A stretch of 64,000 nucleotides of DNA, from positions 4,216,001 to 4,280,000 of the forward strand of contig OZ245815.1 in assembly GCA_965228425.1 (NCBI GenBank), read 5' to 3'. Source of the stretch: JAJFJD01 sp965228425. GTDB lineage: Bacteria > Pseudomonadota > Alphaproteobacteria > UBA8366. The notes below the pieces were generated by a model. That model worked only from the letters and a program-made list of their open reading frames with translations, was not told the origin of the DNA and made no database searches. The translations under genes were made by a program, and so were the position numbers. This document shows positions 1-8,967 of the stretch, in pieces. The stretch's first letter is position 1, and each line of letters starts with the position of its first letter.

Positions 1-1910
1 GAATAGCCGGCCTATACGGCATCCCGGCCGATGCGGATGTTTTGCCGCGCATGCTCGACGCGATCGCCCACCGCGGACCGGATGCCGAAGGCGTTCACGA
101 AATTGTTACCCATGGCGCGGACGTTCGGCTCGGACATCGGCGTCTGTCGATTATCGATCTGTCGGAAGCCGCCAACCAGCCGTTCGAGAAAGACGGCCTG
201 ATCATCGTCTATAACGGCGAGCTTTATAATTATAAGGAGCTCGGGGCAGAACTCCGCGCTTCGGGTGTTCGGTTCCGGACGACATCGGACACCGAAGTCG
301 TCCTCGAGGCGTGGCGCAAGTGGGGCGCCGATTGTCTGAACCGCTTCCGCGGCATGTTCGCCTTCGCGATGCTCGACACCCGCACGGGCCGTCTGGTGCT
401 GGCGCGTGACCCCTTCGGCATCAAGCCGCTATTCATCGCACGGCGCAACGGCGGCCTGGCCTTTGCGTCGGAACTGAAAGGGATCACCCCGGCGCTCGGC
501 AACGACCTGAAGGTCAACTCGACGGCGCTGATTTCCTCGCTGATGTATTACTGGATCCCGGAAGGGCACTGCGTCTACGAAGGCGTGCAAAAACTGCCGC
601 CGGGCTACTGGGCCGAGATTTCGCCGAACGGCGACTATCGCGAGCAGTGCTACTACGATCCGCAGCGCGAATTGATCCACGACTCATACGAAGAGATCAC
701 GGTCGACCGGCTGCGCACGATCATCGAGGAATCGGTCGCGGCCCATATGGTTGCCGACGTGCCCGTCTCGGCCTTTCTTTCCGGCGGGCTCGACTCCAGC
801 TTACTCACGGTGATCGCGGCCCAGCAGGGCCACAACGTAGAAGGCTACACGATCTCCTTCCGCGAAGAGGATCAGAAACTCGAGGCGATGCCCGACGATC
901 TTTATTACGCGCGCAAGATCGCCAAGGCTCACGACCTGAAACTGCATGAAATCGAAATCGCCCCCGACGTAGCGGATATGTTGCCCCGGGTGGTCGATAT
1001 GCTCGACGAGCCGATCGGCGACGCGGCCGCGATCAACGCCTATCTGATCTGCAAGGCGGCCCGGGACACCGGGACCAAGGTCCTGCTTTCCGGCATGGGT
1101 GCCGATGAGCTGTTCGGCGGCTACCGCAAACATCTCGCCTGCATGCTGGCCGGGCAATACCGGAAAGTTCCCGGCTTCGTCCGGCAGGGTATGATCCGTC
1201 CGACCGTCGACCGCCTGCCGGTCGCGTATAAGGATCGTGGCTTCCGCACGGTGCGCTGGGCGAAGCGCTTCCTCGCCTTTGCCGACATGCCTGAGGAAAC
1301 CGCATTCCGGCGCAGCTACACGCATTACGGCGTGCCCGAATTCCATGAACTTCTCAATCCGGATTTGCACGGCTCGGTGGATACCCTCGTCGATGAGCAT
1401 GCCGACCTATACAACGAATACCGGACGGCGAATTGCGGCGATCAGGTCAACAGCATGTGCTACACCGATACCCGTCATTTCTTACCGGGCCTGAACCTCG
1501 CTTATACAGACCGAGCCAGCATGGCCGCGTCGACCGAGGTTCGCGTGCCCTATGTCGACCGGGAAGTCATCGCCGCCGCCTTCGGCATTTCCGGCAAGCG
1601 CAAGATCGCCGGCCGGGAGACCAAGTCGGTTCTCAAGAAGGCCGCCGAGCAGTATCTGCCCAAGGAGGTCATCTACCGGCCTAAGGGGCTCTTCAGCGCC
1701 CCGCTGCGCGCATGGATCCGTCGCGATCTCAAGGAAATGGTGGAAGACCTGCTGATCGAAGGCGACATGGTGAAGTCGGGCTTCCTGAATGGAAAAACCC
1801 TGCGCCGCATGGTCGACGAAGACCGCGCCGGCACGGCCGACCGCTCGAAGGAAATCTGGCAATTGATGACACTGGAAAGCTGGCTGCGAAAACAGTCGGC
1901 GACGCTGTAA
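1..1910 (+). CDS. asnB: Asparagine synthase (glutamine-hydrolysing)-like amidotransferase, 5'-truncated by window edge
   Basis: The frame is open from the first base; the first full codon is at 3 and the readable start IAGLYG matches the family beginning MCGIAGLYG. The catalytic N-terminal Cys and true start therefore lie just outside the window. The N-terminal class II glutaminase domain shows AHRGPDA, GHRRLSIIDL and YNGELYN. The C-terminal synthetase domain has the ATP-pyrophosphatase loop SGGLDSS and a second conserved stretch SGMGADELFGGY. The length (about 635 aa) is normal for AsnB. In glycan loci such proteins are usually thought to amidate a uronic-acid carboxylate with glutamine nitrogen (WbpS-like) rather than make free asparagine. 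The next two genes, a bi-domain oxidoreductase and a heparinase-like protein, form a partner set common in exopolysaccharide clusters. The family is certain; the substrate is inferred. Confidence 0.93.
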   Translation, partial: IAGLYGIPADADVLPRMLDAIAHRGPDAEGVHEIVTHGADVRLGHRRLSIIDLSEAANQPFEKDGLIIVYNGELYNYKELGAELRASGVRFRTTSDTEVVLEAWRKWGADCLNRFRGMFAFAMLDTRTGRLVLARDPFGIKPLFIARRNGGLAFASELKGITPALGNDLKVNSTALISSLMYYWIPEGHCVYEGVQKLPPGYWAEISPNGDYREQCYYDPQRELIHDSYEEITVDRLRTIIEESVAAHMVADVPVSAFLSGGLDSSLLTVIAAQQGHNVEGYTISFREEDQKLEAMPDDLYYARKIAKAHDLKLHEIEIAPDVADMLPRVVDMLDEPIGDAAAINAYLICKAARDTGTKVLLSGMGADELFGGYRKHLACMLAGQYRKVPGFVRQGMIRPTVDRLPVAYKDRGFRTVRWAKRFLAFADMPEETAFRRSYTHYGVPEFHELLNPDLHGSVDTLVDEHADLYNEYRTANCGDQVNSMCYTDTRHFLPGLNLAYTDRASMAASTEVRVPYVDREVIAAAFGISGKRKIAGRETKSVLKKAAEQYLPKEVIYRPKGLFSAPLRAWIRRDLKEMVEDLLIEGDMVKSGFLNGKTLRRMVDEDRAGTADRSKEIWQLMTLESWLRKQSATL

Positions 1911-1988
1911 CCGCAACGAAAAAATAACCGTTAGCCCGTAATTCTTTATCGCAACGATACTTAACAGGGTGTGTTCAGGCACAAGACA

Positions 1989-4217
1989 ATGAAGCAAATC
2001 GCACAAAATTATAAATCCGGAGAAATCTCCCTGCTCGACGTTCCCGTCCCCGCCTGCAAGTCCGGCGGCGTACTGGTGCGCAGCGACTATTCGCTCATCT
2101 CCATGGGCACCGAAGCCATGAAGATCCACGAGAGCAAACTGTCGCTCATCGGCAAGGCGCGCGCCCGTCCCGACCAGGTTAAGAAGGTCATGGAGACCGT
2201 GGCGCAGCAGGGTCCGGTCGCAACATACAAAAAGGTCATGAACCGGCTCGACAGCTATACGCCGCTCGGCTACTCGCTGTCCGGCGTGGTCGTCGCGGTG
2301 GGCTCCGGGGTCGAGGAATTCAAGGTCGGCCAACGCGTCGCGTGCGGCGGCAACCAGTTCGCCCTCCATGCCGAATACAATTGGGTCCCGACCAACATGT
2401 GCGTCGCGATCCCGGACGACGTGTCGTCGCTGCATGCCAGCTACGCCACCGTCGGCTCGATCTCGATGCAGGGATTCCGGCAATCCGAAGCCACGCTCGG
2501 CGAAACCGCATGCGTCATCGGTCTCGGCCTGGTCGGCCAAATCCTGGTGCAGATTCTTCGCGCGGCCGGCGTTCACGTCGTCGGCATCGACGTTTCCACC
2601 GAACGCTGCGATCAGGCTGTCGCCAGCGGGGCGGCCGCCTGCGGAATCCCGGGCGAGACCTCCTTCGACGCGATGAAGGCGACGTTGATGTCGCTGACCA
2701 ACGGGGCCGGAGCGGATCACATCTTTCTGACCGCCGGCGGCAACACGAACCAGCCGGTCGAAATCGCCGCCGACCTGGCGCGCGACCGCGCGCGCATCGT
2801 CGACATCGGCAAGTGCAAGCTCGACCTGCCGTGGAACGCCTATTACGAAAAAGAACTCGATGTCCGTTTCTCACGGTCCTACGGCCCTGGCCGCTACGAC
2901 CCGACCTACGAGGAAGGCGGTATCGATTATCCGATCGGTTATGTCCGGTGGACCGAACGCCGCAACATGGAATGCATCATCGACCTGCTGGCGGCGGGCA
3001 AGCTCGACTTCGACGTGATTACCAGCGATGTCGTGGACTTCGACGACGCCGTCTCGGTCTATGAACGGATCAACGCCGGTGAACTGCAGGGTCTCGGCGT
3101 GGTCTTCAAATACCCGTTGGAAGGCGCCGACGTGGAAGCGATCCCAGCGCCCAAGCCCGCCCCGGCGCAGGCACTGCGCCTGCACCCGTCGGGCATGGAC
3201 CGGGTCCGCGTGGGCGTCATCGGCTGCGGCAATTATGCGACGACCATGTTGCTGCCGCATCTCAAGAGCCGCTCGGACGTGGACCTTGTGGAAGTCGCCA
3301 CGGCAACGTCCCTGTCGGCGGCCAACGCGCAGACGAAGTTCAACTTCGACCGCATGTCGACCGACTACCAAGGCCTGCTTGCAGACCGGGAGATCGACGC
3401 GGTGCTGATCGCCACCCGTCACGACAGTCACTCTTATATGGTGTGCGAGGCGTTGCGCGCCGGGAAGGCCGTATTCGTCGAGAAGCCGCTTGCGGTCACA
3501 GCGGAACAACTCGCCGCCGTGCGCGACACGATCCATGAAACCGGCAACGACCGGCTGATGGTCGGCTTCAACCGGCGCTTCGCGAAAGTGGTGACCGGCC
3601 TGAAAGACGCTTGGGGCGACTGTGCCGGACCGCAGATGGTCCATTACACGGTCAACGCCGGGCCGCTCGAGGCCGGCAGTTGGTACAATCAGACCGACAC
3701 CCAAGGCACGCGGTTCGCCGGCGAAGGCGGGCACTTCATCGACACCGTATCGTGGTGGCTCGGCGCAGACCCGGTTTCCGCACACGCCATCGCGACACCG
3801 GACGATCCGGACAACCTGATCGCCCTGCTGACATACCCGGACGGCTCGGTCGCAAAGATCGCGTATGCGACGAACGGCGATCCGAAATACCCAAAGGAAA
3901 TGATGGAAGTCTTCGGCGACGGCCGTGTCGCCCGCATGCAGAACTTCAAGCGCACCGAGGTGTGGCGCGGCGGCAAGTGCAAGACGATGCGAGCGGCCAA
4001 CATCGATAAAGGGCAGAAGTATCAGCTCGAGGCCTTCGTGGACGCGATCAAGAGCGGCGGCGAAATGCCGAACCCGCTGTCGTCGCTGATGGCGACCACC
4101 GCAGCGACTTTCGCCGTCGGACGCAGTATCGCTTCCGGCAAGCCCGAGCAGGTCGATGCCTGGGAACCGGTAACCGCGGACGGCGAAGACCTGCCCGACG
4201 TTGAGGCCGCGCAATGA
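1989..4217 (+). CDS. Bi-domain oxidoreductase: zinc-type alcohol dehydrogenase fused to Gfo/Idh/MocA dehydrogenase
   Basis: 742 aa. Residues about 1-380 are a medium-chain alcohol-dehydrogenase domain with a Rossmann motif VIGLGLVGQ. Residues about 395-742 are a Gfo/Idh/MocA domain beginning VGVIGCGNYA with the family EKPLAVT motif. I prefer ATG 1989 (MKQIAQNYKSGE) because it matches the family start; a GTG at 1971 would add six residues. The fusion is known next to heparinase II/III genes in exopolysaccharide clusters, and here its stop overlaps the heparinase-like gene by 4 bp (ATGA), implying coupled translation. It probably oxidises or reduces a nucleotide sugar or glycan intermediate. 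The substrate has not been established from sequence. The fusion is intact, with no frameshift. Confidence 0.9.
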   Translation: MKQIAQNYKSGEISLLDVPVPACKSGGVLVRSDYSLISMGTEAMKIHESKLSLIGKARARPDQVKKVMETVAQQGPVATYKKVMNRLDSYTPLGYSLSGVVVAVGSGVEEFKVGQRVACGGNQFALHAEYNWVPTNMCVAIPDDVSSLHASYATVGSISMQGFRQSEATLGETACVIGLGLVGQILVQILRAAGVHVVGIDVSTERCDQAVASGAAACGIPGETSFDAMKATLMSLTNGAGADHIFLTAGGNTNQPVEIAADLARDRARIVDIGKCKLDLPWNAYYEKELDVRFSRSYGPGRYDPTYEEGGIDYPIGYVRWTERRNMECIIDLLAAGKLDFDVITSDVVDFDDAVSVYERINAGELQGLGVVFKYPLEGADVEAIPAPKPAPAQALRLHPSGMDRVRVGVIGCGNYATTMLLPHLKSRSDVDLVEVATATSLSAANAQTKFNFDRMSTDYQGLLADREIDAVLIATRHDSHSYMVCEALRAGKAVFVEKPLAVTAEQLAAVRDTIHETGNDRLMVGFNRRFAKVVTGLKDAWGDCAGPQMVHYTVNAGPLEAGSWYNQTDTQGTRFAGEGGHFIDTVSWWLGADPVSAHAIATPDDPDNLIALLTYPDGSVAKIAYATNGDPKYPKEMMEVFGDGRVARMQNFKRTEVWRGGKCKTMRAANIDKGQKYQLEAFVDAIKSGGEMPNPLSSLMATTAATFAVGRSIASGKPEQVDAWEPVTADGEDLPDVEAAQ

Positions 4218-6265
4218 ACCTGACGTGGTACATGCGGCGGCTGTCCCGGATGTCCCCTGCGGAGATCTCGGGCCGGCTCGGCGATAGCTGGACGAAACGC
4301 CAGTGGCGGCGCAGGCAGATTCGGCCGGGCCAGGACGACCCGTTACCGTTACCCGCCTCCGTCGCGCCGTTTGCGACGCCGCTCCGGAATTTCGATCCGG
4401 ACACGCTTTCCGAGGACGGGCGGGCGCGTCTGATCCGCGCCGCCGATGCCGCGCTTGCGGGACGGTTCCATTTCTTCGACCGGGAGCATGACGACCTCAA
4501 CCGAGACCCGGATTGGTTCCTGGACATACGGACCGGCCGGCGCGCGCCGGACGACACCTACGCCTTCGATATCGACCACCGCAACGTGGAACAGGTGTGC
4601 ACGATCAAATATGTTTGGGAGCCGTCGCGCCACTATCAACTCACAGTCTTGGCGGCAGCCTACCTGCTGACGTCAGACGACCGTTATGCCGAGTTCGTGG
4701 CCGATCAGCTCCGGTCTTGGTGGCGAAAGAATCCATTTCTCTCCGGCGTCCATTGGACGAGCGGAATCGAAGTGGGCGTTCGCCTGATCTCATGGGTCTG
4801 GGTCCGCCGGTTGCTCGATGGCTGGCCCCGGGTCAAGGAGCTGTTCGACGACAACCCCGATTTCCTGCGCCAGCTTCATCACCACCAAGAGTATTTGGCT
4901 GCGTTGCCAAGCCATGGCTCCTCGGCCAACAATCACATTATCGCCGAGGAAGCCGGTCAGTTTGCCGCGAGCTGCGCGTTCCCCTTCTTCCCGGAATCGG
5001 CAACATGGCGCGAACATTCCGCGGACGTGCTGCGGCGCGAAGCGGACCTTCAGACGTTTCCCTCGGGCATCAATAAGGAATTGGCGTCGAGCTATCACGT
5101 TTTTGTCCTGGAGCTCTTCCTCGTGGCCGCCATCGAAGGCGAATCCGCCGGCAAGCCGTTGGGCTCTCCGTTCTGGCATTGCATCTGCGCGATGACCGAC
5201 GCCCTGGCCGCGATCATCGACGTCCGCAGCCGGCCGCCGCGACAAGGTGACGGCGACGAGGGCCGCGGCCTTGTATTGGACGATCCGAACACAAACCCCT
5301 GCCCATCGCTATTGGCGACCGGTGCGGCTATCTTCGGCCGTCAGGACTGGTGGCCGGACAGCGGCGCGGACGACCTACGCACTCTATTGTGGCGTAACTT
5401 GGTCGATGGTCCGATGCCGGGCGGCGCGCGACCGAACGCCATGCCGCATCGATTCGCGGATGCCGGCATGGTCATCCTGCGCGACAACGTTCGCGGCGAT
5501 GACGAGATCTGGTGCCGCTGCGACGAAGGCCCGCACGGATTTCTGTCGATCGCAGCGCATGCCCATGCAGACGCCCTATCGGTCGAATTACGCTGCGGCG
5601 GCGTCGAAATTCTGGTCGACCCCGGAACCTACACGTATCAGGGCGAGGCCGAGTGGCGGTCCTACTTTCGCTCGACAATCGGGCATAACTGCCTGGAACT
5701 CGGCGGCGAGAACCAATCGCAATCCGGCGGACCGTTCATGTGGCTCAAGTCGACCGACGGGGAAGCCATCGCGACCACCGGCCTGCAGGACGGCGACGAG
5801 GCTGTCTGGACCGCGGCCCATCGCGGCTATGGCCGATTGACCCCGTCGGCGCAGCATCAGCGCAGCGTAAGGCTGGTGCGCGGCGAGGGCCGAATGGTTA
5901 TCGAGGATATTGTGGAAAGTTCGGGACAGTTGGACTGCCGCCTGGCCTTCCATCTCGGCCCCGAGGTCGATTGCTTTCTGGACGGTACCGTCGCGCAATT
6001 ACGATGGCAGACTGCGGACGGAACGCGGCGCGCGACGATGCAACTGCCCGTGTCTTTGGAGTGGTCGACCGTGCGTGGACAAACCGAACCGCCGCTCGGA
6101 TGGTACTCCCCGTGCTTCGGCGCCAAGATGCCGATCACGACGCTGGTCGGAAGTGGACGAACCGGCGGCGGCGACCCACTTATCACCGATATCAAAATCG
6201 ATTTGAAGGATCGAAGCGCTTCCCGTGCCTCGGCAGATGAAGCCGAAACCACGGCCGTTTCGTAA
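4214..6265 (+). CDS. Heparinase II/III-family protein (putative uronate polysaccharide lyase)
   Basis: 683 aa. The N-terminal half is an alpha-helical (toroid-like) domain rich in Trp and Arg. The C-terminal part has the heparinase II/III signature: AHAHADALS near residue 455, then LVDPGTYTYQ and YFRSTIGHN, leading into a beta-sandwich. Known relatives cleave uronic-acid-containing polysaccharides by beta-elimination in the periplasm. I see no convincing signal peptide (the start is MNLTWYMRRLSRMSP), so localisation is uncertain. It overlaps the bi-domain oxidoreductase by 4 bp and precedes an AlgD-type dehydrogenase by 19 bp, so it is probably co-transcribed. It may trim or edit a GDP-mannuronate-derived polymer made by this locus; that is inference. 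Confidence 0.88.
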   Translation: MNLTWYMRRLSRMSPAEISGRLGDSWTKRQWRRRQIRPGQDDPLPLPASVAPFATPLRNFDPDTLSEDGRARLIRAADAALAGRFHFFDREHDDLNRDPDWFLDIRTGRRAPDDTYAFDIDHRNVEQVCTIKYVWEPSRHYQLTVLAAAYLLTSDDRYAEFVADQLRSWWRKNPFLSGVHWTSGIEVGVRLISWVWVRRLLDGWPRVKELFDDNPDFLRQLHHHQEYLAALPSHGSSANNHIIAEEAGQFAASCAFPFFPESATWREHSADVLRREADLQTFPSGINKELASSYHVFVLELFLVAAIEGESAGKPLGSPFWHCICAMTDALAAIIDVRSRPPRQGDGDEGRGLVLDDPNTNPCPSLLATGAAIFGRQDWWPDSGADDLRTLLWRNLVDGPMPGGARPNAMPHRFADAGMVILRDNVRGDDEIWCRCDEGPHGFLSIAAHAHADALSVELRCGGVEILVDPGTYTYQGEAEWRSYFRSTIGHNCLELGGENQSQSGGPFMWLKSTDGEAIATTGLQDGDEAVWTAAHRGYGRLTPSAQHQRSVRLVRGEGRMVIEDIVESSGQLDCRLAFHLGPEVDCFLDGTVAQLRWQTADGTRRATMQLPVSLEWSTVRGQTEPPLGWYSPCFGAKMPITTLVGSGRTGGGDPLITDIKIDLKDRSASRASADEAETTAVS

Positions 6266-6284
6266 ACGAAGGAAAGAACGAAAA

Positions 6285-7598
6285 ATGGATATTGCGATTT
6301 TCGGCCTTGGCTATGTGGGCGCCGTCTCGGCGGCGTGCCTGTCGAAGGAAGGGCATAACGTCATCGGTGTCGATTTCAACGACAGCAAGACCGACCTGAT
6401 AAACAAGGGGAAGAGCCCGGTCGTCGAGAAAGATGTCGACGAAATGATCGCCGAGGCAGTCAGCAAGGGCACGCTGCGGGCGACCACGGACAACCGCGCC
6501 GCGATCCGCGACAGCGAGCTTGCCATCGTTTGCGTCGGCACGCCGAGCGCGGTCAACGGGAACCTGAACCTGGATTTCGTTCAGCGAGTCTGCGAGGACA
6601 TCGGCGAGGAACTGCGCGAGAAGGACGGCTTCACCGCCATCATTATCCGCAGCACGGTCCTGCCCGGCACACTCCGCACGCTGGTGATCCCGACCCTGGA
6701 AAAGGCGTCCGGCAAGAAGGCTGGCGTGGATTTCGGCGTCGGCTTCTTCCCGGAATTCCTGCGCGAGAGCACGGCGGTCTACGATTTCTACAATCCGCCG
6801 AAAGTCGTCATCGCGGCGAGCGACGACCGCACCCGGGAAATGCTGGAATCACTCAATGCCGACTTCGACGCGCCGCTGAGCTGCGCCGACTACGAAGTCG
6901 CCGAAATGGTGAAATACGCCGACAACACGTGGCATGCGTTGAAGGTCGCCTTCGGCAACGAAATCGGCAGCATCAGCAAGGCGCTCGATATCGACGGCGG
7001 CGCCGTGATGGACATCTTCTGCCAGGACACGAAGCTGAATATCTCGTCGAAGTATCTCCGGCCGGGCTTCGCCTTTGGCGGTTCCTGCCTACCCAAGGAC
7101 GTGCGGGCGCTCAACTACAAGGGCCGCAGCCTCGACCTGGAACTGCCGCTGATCAACTCGATCATGCCCAGCAACCGCAGTCATATCGACCGCGCGATGC
7201 AAATGATCATGGACCTGAATGAAAAGAATGTCGGTGTCCTGGGTCTTAGCTTCAAAGCGGGCACCGACGACCTGCGGGAAAGCCCGATGGTCGAACTGGT
7301 GGAACGGCTGCTCGGCAAAGGTCACGAGATCCGCATCTTCGATCAGAACGTCAACCTCAGCCGTCTGGTCGGCGCGAACCGCGCCTACATCTACGAACAT
7401 CTGCCGCATATCGCGAAGCTGATGGTCGACGAGATGGATGAGGTGGTGACCCACGGCGGCACCATCGTGATCGGCAATAGCGACAGCCGTTTCTCGGATG
7501 TGGTCGGGCGGCTCAACGATACACAGCGCGTCATCGACCTGGTGCGCATCGAAAACGAAGCGAAGGCGAATGGTGGCTACAATGGCATCTGCTGGTAA
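6285..7598 (+). CDS. algD: GDP-mannose 6-dehydrogenase (AlgD-like)
   Basis: 437 aa, the usual AlgD length. The enzyme oxidises GDP-mannose to GDP-mannuronate with two NAD+. The N-terminal Rossmann motif is FGLGYVGAVSAACL; the central segment FPEFLRES and the active-site Cys in GGSCLPKDVRAL are intact. Residues such as INKGKSPVVE match AlgD better than UDP-glucose dehydrogenases. ATG 6285 is chosen over an upstream in-frame start at 6225, because it begins exactly at the Rossmann strand and has a GGAAAG ribosome-binding site about 9 bp upstream. The next gene starts inside its 3' end. It predicts mannuronic acid, or a derivative of it, in the polymer. A UDP-sugar dehydrogenase is the main alternative. 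Confidence 0.9.
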   Translation: MDIAIFGLGYVGAVSAACLSKEGHNVIGVDFNDSKTDLINKGKSPVVEKDVDEMIAEAVSKGTLRATTDNRAAIRDSELAIVCVGTPSAVNGNLNLDFVQRVCEDIGEELREKDGFTAIIIRSTVLPGTLRTLVIPTLEKASGKKAGVDFGVGFFPEFLRESTAVYDFYNPPKVVIAASDDRTREMLESLNADFDAPLSCADYEVAEMVKYADNTWHALKVAFGNEIGSISKALDIDGGAVMDIFCQDTKLNISSKYLRPGFAFGGSCLPKDVRALNYKGRSLDLELPLINSIMPSNRSHIDRAMQMIMDLNEKNVGVLGLSFKAGTDDLRESPMVELVERLLGKGHEIRIFDQNVNLSRLVGANRAYIYEHLPHIAKLMVDEMDEVVTHGGTIVIGNSDSRFSDVVGRLNDTQRVIDLVRIENEAKANGGYNGICW

Positions 7599-8847
7599 CG
7601 GCCGGCGCGTCCTGATCATCGTCCAGAACCTGCCGGTCCCGTTCGACCGGCGGGTCTGGCTCGAGGCGACCTCGCTCACCGAAGCGGGTTACAGCGTCAG
7701 CGTCGTCTGCCCCAAGGCAAAGGGCTTCAACACATCTTTCGAAACCTTGGAAGGCGTCGACATCTACCGCTACGACCTGCCGATCGATGCACAGGGCGCC
7801 CTCGGCTTCGTCATGGAATTCGCGTGGTGCTTCATCCGAAGCTTCATGAAGTCGGTCCGCATCGCCGTCACCGGCCGCGGCTTCGACATCATCCATGCCT
7901 GCAACCCACCCGAAACTTTCTGGCTGCTCGGCTGGTTCTGGCGGATTTTCGGCAAGCGTTTTCTGTTCGATCATCACGACCTGTCGCCGGAAATGTACGC
8001 GGCGAAGTTCGAGCGCGAAGACGGACTCATGTACCGGGGACTGCTGTTCCTGGAACGCATGACCTTCCGCACCGCCGATGTGGTCATCACGACCAACGAA
8101 AGCCACAAGAAGATCGCGCAGGACCGGGGCGGCATGGCAGCCGACGACGTCTACGTCGTGCGGTCCGGTCCCGATGTCAGCCGCTTCAAGGTCTACGATC
8201 CCGACCCGAGTTGGAAAAACGGCAAGCCGTTCGCGATCGTCTATCTCGGTGAGATGTGCAAGCAGGACGGCGTCGACCATCTGGTCCGCGCGGTCAGAAT
8301 CCTGCGCGATGATCTTGGACGGAACGACGTTCACGCCGTCTTCGTCGGCGGCGGACCGGAACAGCCTTTGCTCAAGGAATACGCAGACGAGCAGGGCGTT
8401 GGTGATATCTGTACTTTCACCGGCCGGGTCAGCGACGAAGATCTTTGCCGCATCCTGTCCTCGGCCGATGTGGCCGTGGATCCGGACCCGAAGACCGATT
8501 GGTCGGACAAGAGCACCATGAACAAAATCATGGAGTACATGTTCTTCGGCCTGCCGATCGTGTCCTACGACCTGGCGGAGCATCGGGTGTCGGCGCAGGA
8601 TGCCGCGATTTATGCCGAGTCCAATTCCGAAGCGGCCCTCGCCGAAGAAGTCGCCAAACTGCTGGACGACCCAGAGACCCGCAAAAAGATGTCGGATTAC
8701 GGGTCGCACCGCGTGCGGGAGAGTTTGGTATGGCAGCATTCGGTGCCGCCGCTGTTGACCGCCTATGACGCGATCTTCGCCCGGTTCAAGACACCGCGGG
8801 GCAGCCGAGACGGATTACAGGTCGCCAAGGACGGTCACGGCGGATAA
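7582..8847 (+). CDS. Glycosyltransferase family 4 (GT-B)
   Basis: 421 aa. It begins RRVLIIVQNLPVPFDRRVWLEA, the N-terminal pattern of GT4 enzymes. The C-terminal Rossmann half has the usual series: VYLGEMCKQDGVDHLV, then VFVGGGPEQ, then IMEYMFFGLPIV, in place of the EX7E donor-site region. It probably adds a hexose or uronic acid to the lipid-linked repeat unit at the inner face of the cytoplasmic membrane. ATG 7582 is preferred; ATG 7570 is four codons upstream and also possible. Both starts lie within the 3' end of the AlgD-like gene, so the two are likely translationally coupled. Donor and acceptor cannot be read from sequence. Confidence 0.9.
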   Translation: MASAGNGRRVLIIVQNLPVPFDRRVWLEATSLTEAGYSVSVVCPKAKGFNTSFETLEGVDIYRYDLPIDAQGALGFVMEFAWCFIRSFMKSVRIAVTGRGFDIIHACNPPETFWLLGWFWRIFGKRFLFDHHDLSPEMYAAKFEREDGLMYRGLLFLERMTFRTADVVITTNESHKKIAQDRGGMAADDVYVVRSGPDVSRFKVYDPDPSWKNGKPFAIVYLGEMCKQDGVDHLVRAVRILRDDLGRNDVHAVFVGGGPEQPLLKEYADEQGVGDICTFTGRVSDEDLCRILSSADVAVDPDPKTDWSDKSTMNKIMEYMFFGLPIVSYDLAEHRVSAQDAAIYAESNSEAALAEEVAKLLDDPETRKKMSDYGSHRVRESLVWQHSVPPLLTAYDAIFARFKTPRGSRDGLQVAKDGHGG

Positions 8848-8892
8848 GACAACCCAAATCGTAATTGGTTAACCGTAATTTAATGACAATTG

Positions 8893-8930
8893 CCGAGGCT
8901 GTGGACCGTGCCAAAGGTCCACAGCCTCGG
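8893..8930. other. Perfect 15-bp inverted repeat (hairpin) without a U-tract
   Basis: Arms 8893-8907 and 8916-8930 are exact complements around an 8-nt loop. No T-run follows on the plus strand. The hairpin sits in the 120-bp gap between the GT4 gene and the UDP-glucuronate decarboxylase-like gene, about 38 bp before the latter's GTG start. It could be a processing or stabilising hairpin, a weak or factor-dependent terminator, or an operator. Confidence 0.6.
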
Positions 8931-8967
8931 TGCCCGATTTAGATTTTGAGTATTAGGAGAAGCGAAA

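Noticed and set aside
2871..4214. Long antisense open frame (447 codons) opposite the bi-domain oxidoreductase
   Set aside because: It mirrors a well-supported gene; long antisense frames are expected in GC-rich DNA with strong third-position bias. No family motifs.
7531..8739. Antisense open frame of 402 codons opposite the GT4 gene
   Set aside because: Shadow of a convincing glycosyltransferase; no ribosome site or motif of its own.
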